64,000 nt of DNA from Apteryx mantelli (taxonomy: Eukaryota; Chordata; Aves; Apterygiformes; Apterygidae), in NCBI RefSeq assembly GCF_036417845.1, contig NC_089985.1, positions 31,640,583 to 31,704,582 on the forward strand, given 5' to 3'. A model generated the notes under the pieces. It saw only the letters and a program-made list of their open reading frames with translations, did no database searches and was not told the DNA's origin. Shown here piece by piece: positions 43,251 through 56,599 of the stretch. Position numbers and translations under genes: made by a program. The stretch's first letter is position 1, and each line of letters begins with the position of its first letter.

Positions 43251-45642
43251 GCTTTAAGCAGGGAGGATGCGAGGAGCCTTGTTTGTGCCGGAGGTAGCCG
43301 TAAGCGGCTCGGAGCAGCTGAGTAAGCTGGAGGGACGCTCGAACCGCCATCTGCTCCCGTCCCAGCACACCTCCTGCAAATGAAGAGTCAATCCGCCGGT
43401 TTCTATTCCTGTTAACCTCTAATCAGCCGCATGGCCCGGCCTCTGCTTCGCTCTTTATCCAAGCCAGCTAATGCGTGAAGCGCGCTGCGCTTCCCATCTG
43501 TTCCAGCATTAGTAGAGTTAAAGGACAATGCCGTTTCCCCATCCCAAGCATTCACTTACACAGATGCCCTTGTATTAACTCAATTTCCCAGTGATTTCCA
43601 TTATTACCCTTACGAGATTTCTGGTGTTTGTTTATCTAGGAGCCTGAAATGCAGTTTTTTTTCTCCCCCCACCCCAGCCCCTGCTCAGCTCAGGAGGGAG
43701 GTTTGACCAAGTCCGTACTCCGGCAGGCTGGTCCTGCTCAGTGACATTCTCCCAAAATAGCCAAAACCGTTCCCACCTTCCCCCTGGCCCGCAGCGCTTT
43801 TTGTTGCCTATTCAAATCTAAAAACACTGCTCCCAGGTCCAAGCCTAAAAATGCCCCTGCCCGCACCACCTTCCACATCCTTCCACCACCCCTCAACAAA
43901 TGCTTTTTTTTAAATCTACCCAGATATGCCACCCTTGCTCTGAGGGCATACGGTTTGGGGGAAGAAGGGAAAAAATACAATCAGTTTTAAAGCCCTGACT
44001 GATTTCCTCTGCTAATTTGTGGCCCTGCGAGCTGAATTCCTGTGCTAGCAGCCCGGACCAAATCCGAGCATCATTTTTGCAGCAACATAAGCAATATAGA
44101 GAGCTTGCAGAGAGGAAGAGTTCACCACATCTTCGCTAACATGTACTGCATGCATAAAAATGGGTGGCAAAACACTGTCAAGTCTCTGTTCTTTACTGCT
44201 ACGGTACATTTCACGACAGGCTTGAATATAAAGAACTAACTTACTTAAAACCAAGAGAAAATTAGGAAAATAGGATTCAGTACGTGCAGTAAATTCATTG
44301 GGAGAATGGGCGAATGCAATGGCTCTAAATCAAGAGATAAAAAGGAGCGCTTCTCCATGTGATAATCCCCAAAGTATTGACCTTCTCTCTGTGTTTATTA
44401 ATGGCTGTATCTGAACAAGGAGCAACATGATTCCTTGTTATTACCCAGGTGTTTCCTCACAAGATACAGGGTTATTTTCAAGCATGAAAGAAAATACCCA
44501 CGAGGAGGAAATTCGCTCTGGCTGGAGCCTGCGGGTCCCATCAGCTCACACGGTCGCGCAGAGCCGGCCCGGCTCCGCGCTGTCACCACCACCAAAAGCC
44601 TCGAGGAAACCAACGTGGCACGCCAAACCTCGCACGCGAGGCTCGATCTTGAGCTGCCGTCAGCTACCGACTTCAATGGAACCACCCAGATTTCCAGCAG
44701 CTGAGAAGCTGGCTTCGTAACACATAAAAGGGTTTTAATTAGGAAATGCCTCTTATCCATGCGTGAAAGCGTCGCTCCTGCGGACTTGCTGATCTTCGCT
44801 GCGTTTGAGAGCTCGCGGCGCTGTTCTCTCCGTGGTCTTTTTTATGTGGCGATTCGTGCAACCCCCTTCGCCCCACAAAAAAACCCGTAATCCCTACTGC
44901 TAAAAGCAAAGCGCCTAGTGTGCCAGAATCCTTTTCAAAACGCTGCCGTTGTTTGCATGGCTGCGCCGCAGCCGGCGGGACCCAGCCGCTTAGCGCTGCC
45001 CCGCAAGCCGAACCGGCTGGGGCAGCAGGGATTTCAGACCCAGACCTAGTCAGCCCAGGGCTTTGCACTTTATTACAAGCAGCAGGCTCCGAACCAGCCG
45101 TTTAGCGGGTCACGGCAGCGGCAGCATGTGAACACGACCTGGTGGTTCAGGAGCAGTTTTGCTTAAGGAATCTGGGAGGACTAAAAAAGCGCTCGGATGC
45201 ACCCAGCCTTCGGAGAGAGGCTGATTTTCAGGGGAGAAGCCGCGGGGTCAGCAGCTCTGTCTGAATAAAAATTGAGTTATGCCTACATAATCCCATTAAA
45301 TCGGTCAGAGCCTCCTTGCACTCGTCGTTTCTGGCTCCTGGTGTGCACTCGTCCCGCTGTACCTTCTGGCAGGGCAAGGAGTTACTCCAGCGCCAGCAAC
45401 ATCCTTTTCTCTCCGCAAATTTGCTCCCATTGTTGACCTGCTTTTCCGAGACGCGGTCTCCCTCCTGCGTCGGCAACTTTTCCGGGCCTTTTGCTCCCCG
45501 CAGTCCTGGCCTGGCCTCAGGCTGGGGAACAGCGCTGGCTCCTGCCTCTAACCCAAAGCAGTTCCTCGGCAGCAGCTCAGGCGCGGGGTTAAAAGGGAGA
45601 CAGGGAGGGACGAGAAAGGAAGGTTTGCCCAGACCTGCAGAT

Positions 45643-45668
45643 GGTGATGTGTTAAGGTGATGTGTTAA
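45643..45668. repeat. 13-bp perfect tandem duplication
   Basis: GGTGATGTGTTAA occurs twice without spacer. It is followed at 45699-45711 by a run of 13 G. Confidence 0.9.
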
Positions 45669-45698
45669 CCCCCCTCCCCGAGCAAGCCACGTCCAAAA

Positions 45699-45711
45699 GG
45701 GGGGGGGGGGG
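45699..45711. repeat. Poly(G) run of 13
   Basis: Homopolymer G on the plus strand. The length is prone to sequencing error. Confidence 0.75.
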
Positions 45712-48569
45712 AACCCACACAATACCCATCAACAAATTCAAAAGCAAAAGCAAGCCCGAGCGTATCGTGATTTGTTTTGCTCACACATCTTTGTTTTGCA
45801 AGGGGCAGGACCAGCAGCCGGTCTAGCACACGCACCCCACGCCGCATCAAGAGCGAAACCAGGCCATCGCACAGCAATGGAGGGAAGCAGAACACAACCC
45901 TGGTCCTCCCCGAGATACCAGACCTTAAAATAGCAGCTCTACAATTTATAGGGAAACTATTAGTTATAATTTTCCTGGCCCTCCAAAGCCTTCTGAGGCT
46001 ATGAGGCAGCCTAGATTCAACAAGAAAATCTGCTCCAAATTCTTCCCCCAAAAAGACATTTTTTCTGTTAAAAATAGCTCTGCCTTTTTTTTTTTTTTTT
46101 AAAGAAACGGAGGATAAAATCTGACTTTCTAAGTTATTGGCAGTATTGTCAACATTACTACTTATCAAGCATTTCAACAGCATTTGCGGTAACGGTCTCA
46201 GCAACAGATTTGCTGAAAAGGTCAATTAACTTCCTTCAGATAAACCTTGTTTTTAAACACAGAAAAGGGCTCCGCACTGAAAATGTTTCCCCAAAATGGA
46301 CGAAAAAATTGAAATTTCAGCACTTCTCCTTGTCTGCTCTCCATCCACCCATTGTGGAGCTGGGCCCAGACGCCAGCCGCAGGCTCGGGGACGAGGACGC
46401 AACGCGGTTCGGCTAGCAGCGATGTCGAGGTGTCTGTGTGGCCCCGCATCACCTTGAGCCTGGGGAGGCAAAGCCCCTCGGGGTGTTCAAAGCCCTCCCA
46501 GCCACATCCTGATAAAAGCACCATGTGAGTCAGGAGCAGCCAGCTAATCTCCAAAGAGTGGTCTCAGGACGGTGGGACAAGCTTGCTGTTTTTCTGCTAT
46601 TTAACTGTATTTCTGCCACTCCTTCCTTATTGCTCATCCCTGCCAGAGGCAGAAAACGAGGCTGGATCAACCTTTTTCGAAGGTCTTTGGACTTTTACAG
46701 AAGACAAGACACTCCATCCCCAAGGAAAGAGTCATCCCTGGATGGGAACTGTATTTCTGAAGGTAAATAAGGAATGGCTTCACCTCCCCTCCAGCAACCA
46801 GTCGAAACTGCTGCTGGCCCCCAACCCAGAGCAGCTGGAGCCCTGTGCAGCAAAGCCCAATTTGGGTTGCAATGCCGACAGCTAGATTCCCTGCACGCGC
46901 CTGCATTAGATAAGGTGCACTTCCCTGCCAAACTTTATAACCCCAATTTATAATAAACCCATCTCTCTTTCTTTTGCTATTGAATTTCACTGAGGAGACC
47001 ACAGTCAAACATTTTTACATTGTAGAAATGTTATTATTATTCTTAAATGGCTAAGCTCACTTCAGTAGTTTCATAAAAAGTTAGTGGTTTCCATTTTTTT
47101 TCCCCAAAACCAATATAGCTTAAATTTCAGAGCTTTTCAGGGCTGGTCTATATAGGGAAATTAACTTGTTATTACAGAATAAATTATTCAGCAATTGCTA
47201 TTCCAGATCAGCTCCCTCTGTGGACATTTTATTCCAGAATAATTTTGGAATACATTGTGAGCGTATTAATTATTCCAGAAGGATGTGACTTTAACTCCAG
47301 GACAGGGAGTCATTCACGAATAACCACTGCAGAACAGCACCCTGTAGTAGCTATGTTGGTCACTACCCCATATACGTAGGCCTTTAAACTACTACATAAA
47401 AGGCATTGGCTGATGAAGTTTTTCTGGATATCTCATTAGCTTGGGCTGGGAGAAGGCTAGGCAGCTTCTGCCCGCAGCCAGGTCCCGCATTACCTTCCCA
47501 GAAGAAAAAAGGTGGGCGCAGCCTGGAAGAGATGGATCCCAGGAAAGCTGGAGGGGGGCAGCAGGCTGGGGAAGGTTTCTGCTGAGCTTAATTCCCAGGT
47601 TCTGACAGCAAGAGCCATGAGGAACATCATTCCCACACCAGGACACTTCCCATGGCAAGAAGCACAGAGTTTTTCCTAAAATGGCTTTCGATTTTCTGTG
47701 TGAATTTGGATCCATCGCTTGCCCCCATGCCCTGTTTTCCATTATGGAAGGGTTGGCAACGCTTCTGCACATCCCTGGGGGACCGCCAGGTTTTCATCTA
47801 TGTGTGTGACACGTGTTGATAGCACCTGCGAGGCACCCGCACTAAGTCCGAGCACTGCCAGTGGAGGGACCTGCACAGTATCCAAATGGGTTGTAGCAGC
47901 TCCCAAACCCCACCACACGAATCACGCTGGCAGATGAGTTTTCTGATTCTTCCACAAGGACCATGTGCTTGCTGCATGCCCCCCAGTCCCACCAAAACTA
48001 CAGATCACACCCAAATCGACTAAAACAAATACCGAGTCAACTCCAAGGACTCCAACGGCTGTGCCACAGCAGCCGGACTCCTTGCCATTTTCTTGACCAG
48101 GCGATTTCCCAACACTCACAAATCATATTACAAAAAGGATCCCTGAAACACTGTCCACCAATATCCATGAAGCTCAGCCCATTTCAAAGGGCAACAGCAA
48201 GGCACTATTTCTAATGCAACTACTGGAAAATCTAAGAGGAAGAAGACCAATTCAAGCAAGGCCAGTACATACAAATTTATGAGTATCCCCTTTCTGGAGA
48301 GTCTATGGAGCAAAGATTGGGGTCATGTTTGATTAGCAGTCAAATCATCCAATTCTGCAAAACGAAAACCTTCTGCAGAACAGTCATCACGCTTTAAATA
48401 ACACTTAAACCCCCCCCTTTGATCACATTGTTTTCACATGACCCTCCTGAAAAGTCAGGAAGGCAGCAGGAGGTCTGCAGAGCGAAGAGCTCCCTAGCAG
48501 TCATCTTTGCTTGAAAGGAAGGCAGTTGGGAGACAGATGCCTCACAAAGAAGCTCAGCTCTTCGAGATC

Positions 48570-48790
48570 AGCAGTTTTCAACCTCTTTAGTATGCAGCCC
48601 CCTACAAGATCTTTCATGAGAAGCAGATTCCAGTGCAGTGATTTTAAGCCTTTCAACATTACACTTGCTTCTTCCGGTTCCCTCTCCTAATTTTGTACAA
48701 AGGGACCATACCTGTGCCCAATATTGCCCCCAGGATCTCCCAACCGCATATCAAGAACCTCTGTTTCAGCTGAAATCAAAAAAGCTGTCC
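48570..48790. repeat. Possible degraded transposon
   Basis: TTTTCAACCTCTTTAGTATG then CAGCCCCCTACAAGATC resembles the terminal part of old amniote repeats that begin with a TTCTCAACCTTTTT-type motif. The family could not be identified by eye, and the similarity may be chance. Confidence 0.25.
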
Positions 48791-49391
48791 CAGAGGACCC
48801 ACAACAAACTGTAAAACATTAGTTCTTCTATTTTTCAAGTTCAAGATGACTCCACTGCATAGCAGTCTTCAGAATTATAAAGGGCTACAAAAACTGATAA
48901 CCAGTGAAATTTGAACCATCACTTCTTTGGGTTGGAGGCAGTTTACAGGCTGTCTCTGTAAAACTCATGTTTCTGATTAAAAACTTAACAGATTTTTTGC
49001 TGGAAAAACATTGTTATTCAATACACAGACTAGACTGCAGGCTCCTTCGTTTGCTTTTGGTGCAGTGCAAACATCTAAAATGACACCGCATAATGACAAG
49101 ATCTGTCATCAGGACGACTGGTGCTACAATATAAAGGAAAAAAAAGATGCAGACACATAATGAAGGAAAGATCCATTTGTTCTCTCTGGAATTGGTCAGA
49201 ATTAAAACAAAAGGAAACCTAAGTTGAGCAGTTAACACTAAATCCAGAGAACTGAAAGGAAAGGAGAAAATTGTGAAGTGAGCCATTCAGCAGTGGGTTT
49301 TCTCCCATTATGTGGCATGAAGCCCTTTTGGCATCAGATTGAGATTCTCAGACTCCCTTAACCACAGATGTATTTTAGTAATTACTTCTAT

Positions 49392-49510
49392 GAAAGGGAA
49401 AGGGAAAGGGAAAGGGAAAGGGAAAGGGAAAGGGAAAGGGAAAGGGAAAGGGAAAGGGAAAGGGAAAGGGAAAGGGAAAGGGAAAGGGAAAGGGAAAGGG
49501 AAAGGGAAAG
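49392..49510. repeat. (GGGAAA)n hexamer tract, about 20 copies
   Basis: A perfect 119-bp purine tract of GAAAGG units. Each block of four units holds four GGG runs with AAA loops, a strong G-quadruplex pattern. The purine/pyrimidine strand asymmetry with mirror symmetry also fits intramolecular triplex DNA. Open frames crossing it (Lys-Gly, Arg-Glu, Pro-Phe or Leu-Ser repeats) are artefacts of the repeat. Confidence 0.97.
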
Positions 49511-52500
49511 CCCTGCAATGTCCTGGCCAACTATCTGCTCGTTGGCTGAAATACAACGTGAAAGCCTCACATAATTGAATCACCACCCCTCCAGCCTCCC
49601 GAAGCCATCGAGAGCTCGCATCGACGCCCCGTTTGCTCTGCAGCCCAAGCCAGGCAGGGCTCCCTGGCAGAAGATGCCACACATGCCAGATAGTTATCAG
49701 AAGATTTATTTCAGTTTGGAATTTGAAGCAATCAAAACTCAGTGAGCTCAGCATAACAGAAGAGAAATGAAGTAAAAAGCAAAAACAGATGAGTGACTCC
49801 AGAGTTTATTTCTCTCTTCTCTTTGAAAATGGGAGCCGGTAATTTGAGACAACGCAGTTTAAGAGTTTTACCCACAACCTCAGCAAAGGGTTTTAGAAAT
49901 TGTCCTAATCAACATATAACCTGGCTATTACATGGCGCTTCCACTTAGAGACATATGGTCGGAAACCAAGAGAGGAAAGTCTTCTGCAGACCCTCAAAAC
50001 AACGCTCTGGCGAGGAAGGCAAGATGAGGGCTGAACTTCAAGAAGACAGTCCCAAACAGCAGGATCGTATGAACACCAAAGCCTCAAACACCAGCTCCAC
50101 AAAAAGCAAATGATCTGGCCATCTCACCATGCAATGCATACACTTCACAGCCCCCTTGGCAGGTGTGAAGAGCCAAGGGGGTATTTGCCTGGGTAGTGGA
50201 TGTGTTTCCTTCCTCCTTAATCTCCGAGTCCCAAGAAGTCCTGGGCACAGGCAGAGCATGGGGAAGTGCAAGAGGGGCAAGGAAGCCACCCTGACTCATT
50301 TGCCCGCTGCAATTTACTCCACAGCAAATGTTAATCATACATCTCCCACGTTCCCACTGCAGCACAACAAGGAAGAAAAATGCCAACCTGTTTAACCTGA
50401 ACTGTTAAGATCTCCATCCTTTTTGTTTCTAAAGCAGAAACCGGAACAGCCCTGATTGCTCAACAAGCGCCTGTCTCAGGCCCCAAGGAGAGAGGGGCTC
50501 TGCTCCGACGTCTTGTGGCTGAGATCGCCCACGTCAGCAGACACCAGCAAGCCTGTTTTGTAACTCTAAAGATAAAACTGCCCAAACAACTCAATTGTCG
50601 AGGAAGGGCTGAAAAACTGCTTCCTAAACAGAGCCTGGAGGCCAAAGAAAATTTCCTGGCCCCAGGGAAAGTGGTACCTACTGCAATTCAAGTTCAGCTC
50701 AACCCCTTCCCAGTTCCAGGGCTTGCAGGCAGGCTGGGCTTTAGCATGGGCAAGTCTGAGTTGGTACCAGCAAGCTCAGTTACCAACTTGCTACATCTCC
50801 CAAATTTACCACCACGAGCGAAACCCAGGTCAGCATCGACAAGCTGCGCCGCTCAGTCCTGCAGCAAACAAATCATGGTTTTAAGCACCACAGCCACACA
50901 TTTCAAACGCTGCATTCTGGTGGCTCACCAAAAGAACCAGTCTACCTATGAAATTCAAAATGAATCCCTCAAATTTTCCATTAGGCCATTTAAATCTACA
51001 GACATTCCCCAAAAAGGGGAAGCAGAGGTTCTCCGTAATAACCTCTCCAACAGAGCAAGCCACACACCCCAAGTGACATTTACAGCCTTACCAGGCCTCT
51101 GTCCCAGCGTGAGAGAATTTGCACTCATAAATACAAGAACCTGGAGAACCAAGGCGATTAACCAAGGCCATATATGAGGTTTAGACGCAAGACAACAGCC
51201 TCCAGGGAAGAACCACCAGAACAGCAAACAACTTGCCTAGTCCAGGAGCCCGCTCTCCGTGAGGGGCTCGGTGAAGACAACACGTATAGATACAACCGGG
51301 CTCCCTCCCCCTCGGCAGGCACCTCAGGCCCCCCGCGTTGCCTGAATCACAGCGCTTTCAACTATTATTCGCTCCCTTTGCAACAACCCCAGTCCGCTGA
51401 GCAAGAAGGGGGGGTCCCTCTCCCCCCAACTGGAAAGCAAGGCAGAAAATGAGGCAGAAAATGTGATCGCTGGCAAACACGAAGATCCCGGCCTAAATCG
51501 ATGGCTCGCACTTCTCGCCCCCCCTCCAGAGCAGCTGGCCGGAAAGCGAAGATCAAAGAGGGAAAGCAGCCCACACTCCACTGCTACCTCTCCAGAAAGG
51601 AAACCTCCCATTAGACAAGCAGCTCTCCCTTCCCCACAGGCTACGTTCCTGGGCTCAACCTTGAATATTTGCAAGGTTTCAGTAAACTCAGGAGGTCAGG
51701 TTTTCCAGGAACTGCCTCATTCCAACGGAAACCAAGCAGAATATGGTGCATAATTGCAAACTAAATTGCTCTAATGAAAGGGGTCAGGGCAAACGCTGGG
51801 AAAGTCACCCTAGCCGAGATCACACCTGAAAATTGATCCATCCAGGTCGATTCAGTCGTGCCCCCGATGCTGTTAACTAGGTTTCCTGCTGTTGCCTAGC
51901 AACTATAACAGTTTGCTGCACTGACGTGCGTCAGGCATTAAATACCCTCGCACTTTGTTTTTGCAGATGAGGAACCGCGAGGAGATAAAACAGAGAGGCC
52001 ATTTTCTCCTCCAAGAGGTGCCATCTCAGCATCTGTTTGACACGAGCAAGCACCCTTCGGGATGCCGGTCCACGGTACGCGTGGGAAAGCATCAGGTGAG
52101 CAAACCATTTTAGGGGTGAAAAGGTCCCAACGGGCGCCTCCAACAGCCGATGGCACAGGCAGGGGCATCGCGACTCAGGGCATCTGCCGCAAAGCGAGCT
52201 GAGGGACAAAGACCCTGAGCTGAGGGGTGGAGAAGACCTTCTCGAAGGCTCATCTGGTCCCCACTGAGCTCCTCCAGCCTGCACCGAGCCGCAGGACAAC
52301 TCCCGAGCAAGAGGAAAGCACACGGCTGGGTTCCCCCAAATGGGGTACACAGAGAGGGTTTCTGGGAGCTTTTCACTGAAACAAAGTCACAACTTTCCTT
52401 AAGGGTGAAATTAAAGGGATAAATATTTATATGCAAAGAGCCGGATTCTGCCCATTGTGTTCCCCACAATGGCTTTTCCAAGCCTTGCTCCATGTGCATC

Positions 52501-54295
52501 AGCATTATCAGCTCTGCAATACTGGATACTTTCCTTAAATCCCCAACTTCTGGAGTCACGGGAGAACCTTGGCTATCACAGACACTTCAAGCGGAGAGGA
52601 GAGAGAGCTTAAAAACCCAACAAACCATTCATAAATGGAACTCAATCTTCTTTTCAAAGCGCCTAACATTTTTAGCATATCTGATCTTTTTGACTTGGCT
52701 CAGGACTTCTGAGCACCCAGCTTTAGCTATTCTGTGATTTTACTTGCTAGAGAAACATGCACTATATTTTGCTGTTCTTCTACTCTGCATGCCTTGGGCT
52801 AATGCTCTGGTCTCACACTGATCAATTCACGCACGTCCCGACTCCAGTAGCATCTGCATGTTCCCAGATAAAGCGTACGCCCAATGCCTGGGTCCAGACA
52901 ACCTCCAAATCTAATGCAGCTTCAGCTCTAGTAGATGCCTGAAGGAGGGGGCTGCACATTCCTGAAGCCCAGCAAGGGCTGAGATCTGACCAGCACCATG
53001 CACCTAACAGCAATGCTCATCTGGAGCACAACGGATGGGATTGCCTGCAGGCCTCTGCTACAGCTTCTCCCCTCTCTGTGCTCCAGGCATGGATGCAGAC
53101 ATGCAGGTGGGTTGAACCTACCTCAGGCCCTGCCTAACTGTTGGCTTTTCAGGATGAGCAAAACAGGCATTTTAAAGGTGAAATTCTCTTCACTCTTCTA
53201 GCTCAGGCAGCAGCAACCAGGAAAACCAGTGTTAAAGAGCCCAAACCAAATCAATCCATCAAACTGTCGGTGGGACGAGCGAGAGAAACACCCCGAGTCC
53301 CAGGGCGGGCTGGCCCAGCACAGGAAGGTTCACCCACCCAGCTGTCAACATGTCGAAGGGATGCAACCACTTCAGGTTGGTGTCTCGGCCCTAAACACCA
53401 CCACGGCTAAAATCTTCCAAGTTTCCTGCAGCTGCAGCCTCACACTCCCCCAACCAAGGATCTGCTCAATGGCTGCCCATCCTCGCTGAACAGGTTTGTT
53501 TTCCCCTGCCTCCCTTGGGGCGTTACACCCAGTGTCAAAGCACAAAACTGCTGCTATTGTACAACATCGCAAAGCTTCGATCCCAAAATGTGTCCAAGGC
53601 AACATGCACATGCTTCAAATTAAAATGAGCCCAGGCTTCAGCAGCTTCTCTCTCTAAAGAGCAATAGCTATTACCTTATTAATTTGCTTCCTCAATATAA
53701 ATAAGTAATTTATTAAAATCTGAAATAGACTAGGAGTGCACTGGGCAGGAGAGGGACAGGAGGCTTCCACTTGTATTTAAGAAATAAATACTTTTATGTT
53801 GGAAAACACTTTCTACCCCCTGGCTCCCCTGGGAATCAACTTCCACATGTTGCCTTTCCTTTGAAGGAGATGGAAATGTCATAGACGTCTAAGGCAGCTC
53901 CCTATCCTGCTGAATGACTCAAGAAGTCATCAGTCTTCAGGGGAGGGGGGCACTAAATTTGGGACCTAGCAGGTAAAACGTAAATAAAGACAAAAATTTA
54001 GAAATAAAAATTAAGTGCATCTTAGTGATGAACACACCTGAAACTGTGGTCTACAGACTGCTCTCATGGACCATGACCTTGAGATCTTACAGGGGAGGTG
54101 TACTTTTTTTTAAATCGAATCTGTTCCTTGTTACAGAAGTCACTCCGTCAAACCTAGAGATGAACCCATCATGGATGAAGAGTCCAACACTTCTGAACAC
54201 AGCTGAGAGCAGGAGTCTCTCTCTCCAGCCAGCCCACAAGGAAGGGGATGCTCACAAGGGGAGCCAGCTAACTAGTGGCATGAAACTCTCCAGAG

Positions 54296-54451
54296 CTGCT
54301 TTCTACATCACCAACAGTGAGGAGAAACGGTTTGGAGCACAGTGAGCAGCAGGGTTCCCATCACATTCACGATCAGCTTTTTACATCGCCAACAGTGAGG
54401 AGAAACGGTTTGGAGCATAATGAGCAGCAGGGTTCCCATCACATTCACGAT
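54296..54451. repeat. 78-bp tandem duplication
   Basis: CCAACAGTGAGGAGAAACGG at 54311 recurs at 54389, and the similarity runs to ATCACATTCACGAT in both copies (ends 54373 and 54451). Copies differ at a handful of bases (CTACATCACC versus TTACATCGCC, CACAGTG versus CATAATG). It lies in intron 1 with no gene context. Confidence 0.93.
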
Positions 54452-55596
54452 GTGCATTTGCAAAGCCAAAACGTCATCTGTGCATTTTACACCCATGCAA
54501 CAGCCGCTCCAACAGCCTTGCTTTCATATATTCCCCCTTGTTTCTCCAACCATAAGGAAGGATTAAAAATGGCTGTTTCTAGTGCATTGTCAGTTATCAA
54601 TCATATCAGTACGCTGAACCAACGTAGAAGAGAATTACATTCACAGTATACTCAACATTTGTGCAGGCAGGAGCACTTGTGAGATAAGAGGGAAAGAAAA
54701 CACCCAGCAGATAACCAGGACACCTAAAATAAAAGTGGAGAGTTCATAGTCATGGTTACCTTCAAACCTGGTAGTGTATTACAAACCAACTTGCTTTTTA
54801 AATGAGTGACGCTGAGCAATAGCACTAAGGAAACCTCCTGGCGTTCATAACTGCTGTATCCTGTGGGGACCTTCTAGGATCCAACAAGCCCTTACTTATC
54901 CTTCAGCCTTTCTCTTACCAAAGGTACAAAACCTGTTTTAGCATCCTCATCATCTCCAGTCACACAACTGGTAAGAAGTTCAGCTTTAAGAGCTCTATTT
55001 CACCATGAGATTTTGCTGCATGTGGGCAAGAGGTATGAAGTGTGTTGGATGGAAACACCATGAGACCCATAAGCCTGAGGAAACAGAACTAAAATTAAAA
55101 GCAAAAACATTGCTACATCAATCCCATTCCAGGCTTGGTTAAGCTCAGAAAACCCTAACTGTCACCCCCTTCTCCACCATCCCCTGGGCCACAGGGCTTT
55201 TCTCCAACTTTTCTCCTGGTGGACTGGGGAGCAGAGAAGGGTAGCTGAGATAGCTGGGACCAGTCCAGTGGATGTAGCTGTTCTTTTGGGGCTGCTATTT
55301 GAGTCTACACAGGGAGCTGAACATTTTACTGTTATTATTTTTTTCCTCTTTTTTTGACTCACCTTATCTTACCACTGCTATCCCCCACCCTTGCATTTTC
55401 TGGAGATCTCAGGGTCTACCAGACCAAGAGCTGGGCAGGGTCATCCCAAAGGTTGTCACCAACACCTAACACAGCTGCCCAGCTCAAACCCTGGCACAGC
55501 CACGTTTGTGCCTGCTCTGGGCAGTGCGGTGGCTGCTCTCCAGCCCGCACACTCCCACAAAGCCCCCACGGGTGCCCCACTGCAGGAGTGCCTTCC

Positions 55597-55612
55597 TCCC
55601 TCTGGCGGCCCA
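55597..55612 (-). promoter_or_regulatory. Candidate CTCF motif
   Basis: Minus-strand GGGCCGCCAGAGGGAGG fits the CTCF core (GGCCACCAGGGGGCGC-type) at nearly every constrained position. It was found by reading only. Confidence 0.35.
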
Positions 55613-56088
55613 CAGCCATCCCCATCCTCACTGGTGGAAGTGTTTGATCCCAGCTAGCTCCACTTAAGCTGTCAATTCAACTTGCCTCTAAATTTCTAGC
55701 AGCCGGCATCTGTGCCGACTGGATATTTAAGCCAGCCACTAACACTTTTGCACATTCACTTAGTCTGCAGCCAACAGATCAATCTGCCTCAAATACAGGA
55801 GATCTATTTTAACACTCAAAAGCTAATGAAAAAAATCCCCTCTGGTGAAAGGACAACACCGGATCAGAGAAGTTTTATTAGCCCTTAACCATGCAAAGTT
55901 GGAAGCTCGTCCTCTGTTTAATTCTAATACTCTGGCTCTGTTAAACATTAACCAAATAAATAATCAAATACTTCACATGACAGAGCCATACTTCCAATCT
56001 GGGGCCAATAACCCAGAGGGTAATGAAGGGTGTAGTCTTCTGGGCTCAAGGATTTCCAGCGCTCTCCAAACACCAGAACAAAGGCGTT

Positions 56089-56100
56089 CCCCCCCCCCCC
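56089..56100. repeat. Poly(C) run of 12
   Basis: Homopolymer C on the plus strand, followed by TCC. Confidence 0.75.
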
Positions 56101-56301
56101 TCCACGGGCTTCAAAGCAAACGCTTTGACTCCCTTGGCGAGACCACATCAAGCCGGCTCACAGGCGTGCTAACGTTACATATCTCATCGCACACCCTCCG
56201 CTCCAGCGCCGCACGCAAAACCACCAGCCGTGGTGTGGTCTGACAGCTGCGAGTGGCCCGACAGCGAGCGGCATCCACCGAGAGAGCGCTCCCTCTCATC
56301 T

Positions 56302-56320
56302 CCATCCATCCATCCATCCA
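56302..56320. repeat. (CCAT)n tetranucleotide repeat
   Basis: Four to five TCCA units. Confidence 0.8.
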
Positions 56321-56599
56321 CGCCAGAGCGTGTGAGTGGGGCCATAGTGGAGACCTTCCCAGCTGCCATCAGTCCTGGCCACAGCCCTCGAGAGTGAGCT
56401 TTCGTCAGAAAACCCAGTCCCTTCCGCTGAAGCCCACTCATGAAAGACGAGCATTTTCCTGGCGAAGGGCACTTGAGTTAGACAGCAACACCAGTGCTCC
56501 AGATGCCTGTGGTCTCACACCCGGCTCGGAGGGGCCAGATAACTCAACGCTGCTGAAAAAAACTGCAGTTTCCACTGCTTTTAATGAGGACTGTGATTG

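Noticed and set aside
45665..46225. 186-codon minus-strand open frame in intron 1
   Set aside because: Crosses a T-run (poly-Lys) and a G-run (poly-Pro); no similarity recognised.
49308..49754. Open frames with Lys-Gly, Arg-Glu, Pro-Phe or Leu-Ser repeats
   Set aside because: They are translations of the (GGGAAA)n tract in different frames.
51960..51985. GCAGATGAGGAACCGCGAGG as a MIR end
   Set aside because: Only about 12 bases agree, and neighbouring MIR blocks are missing.
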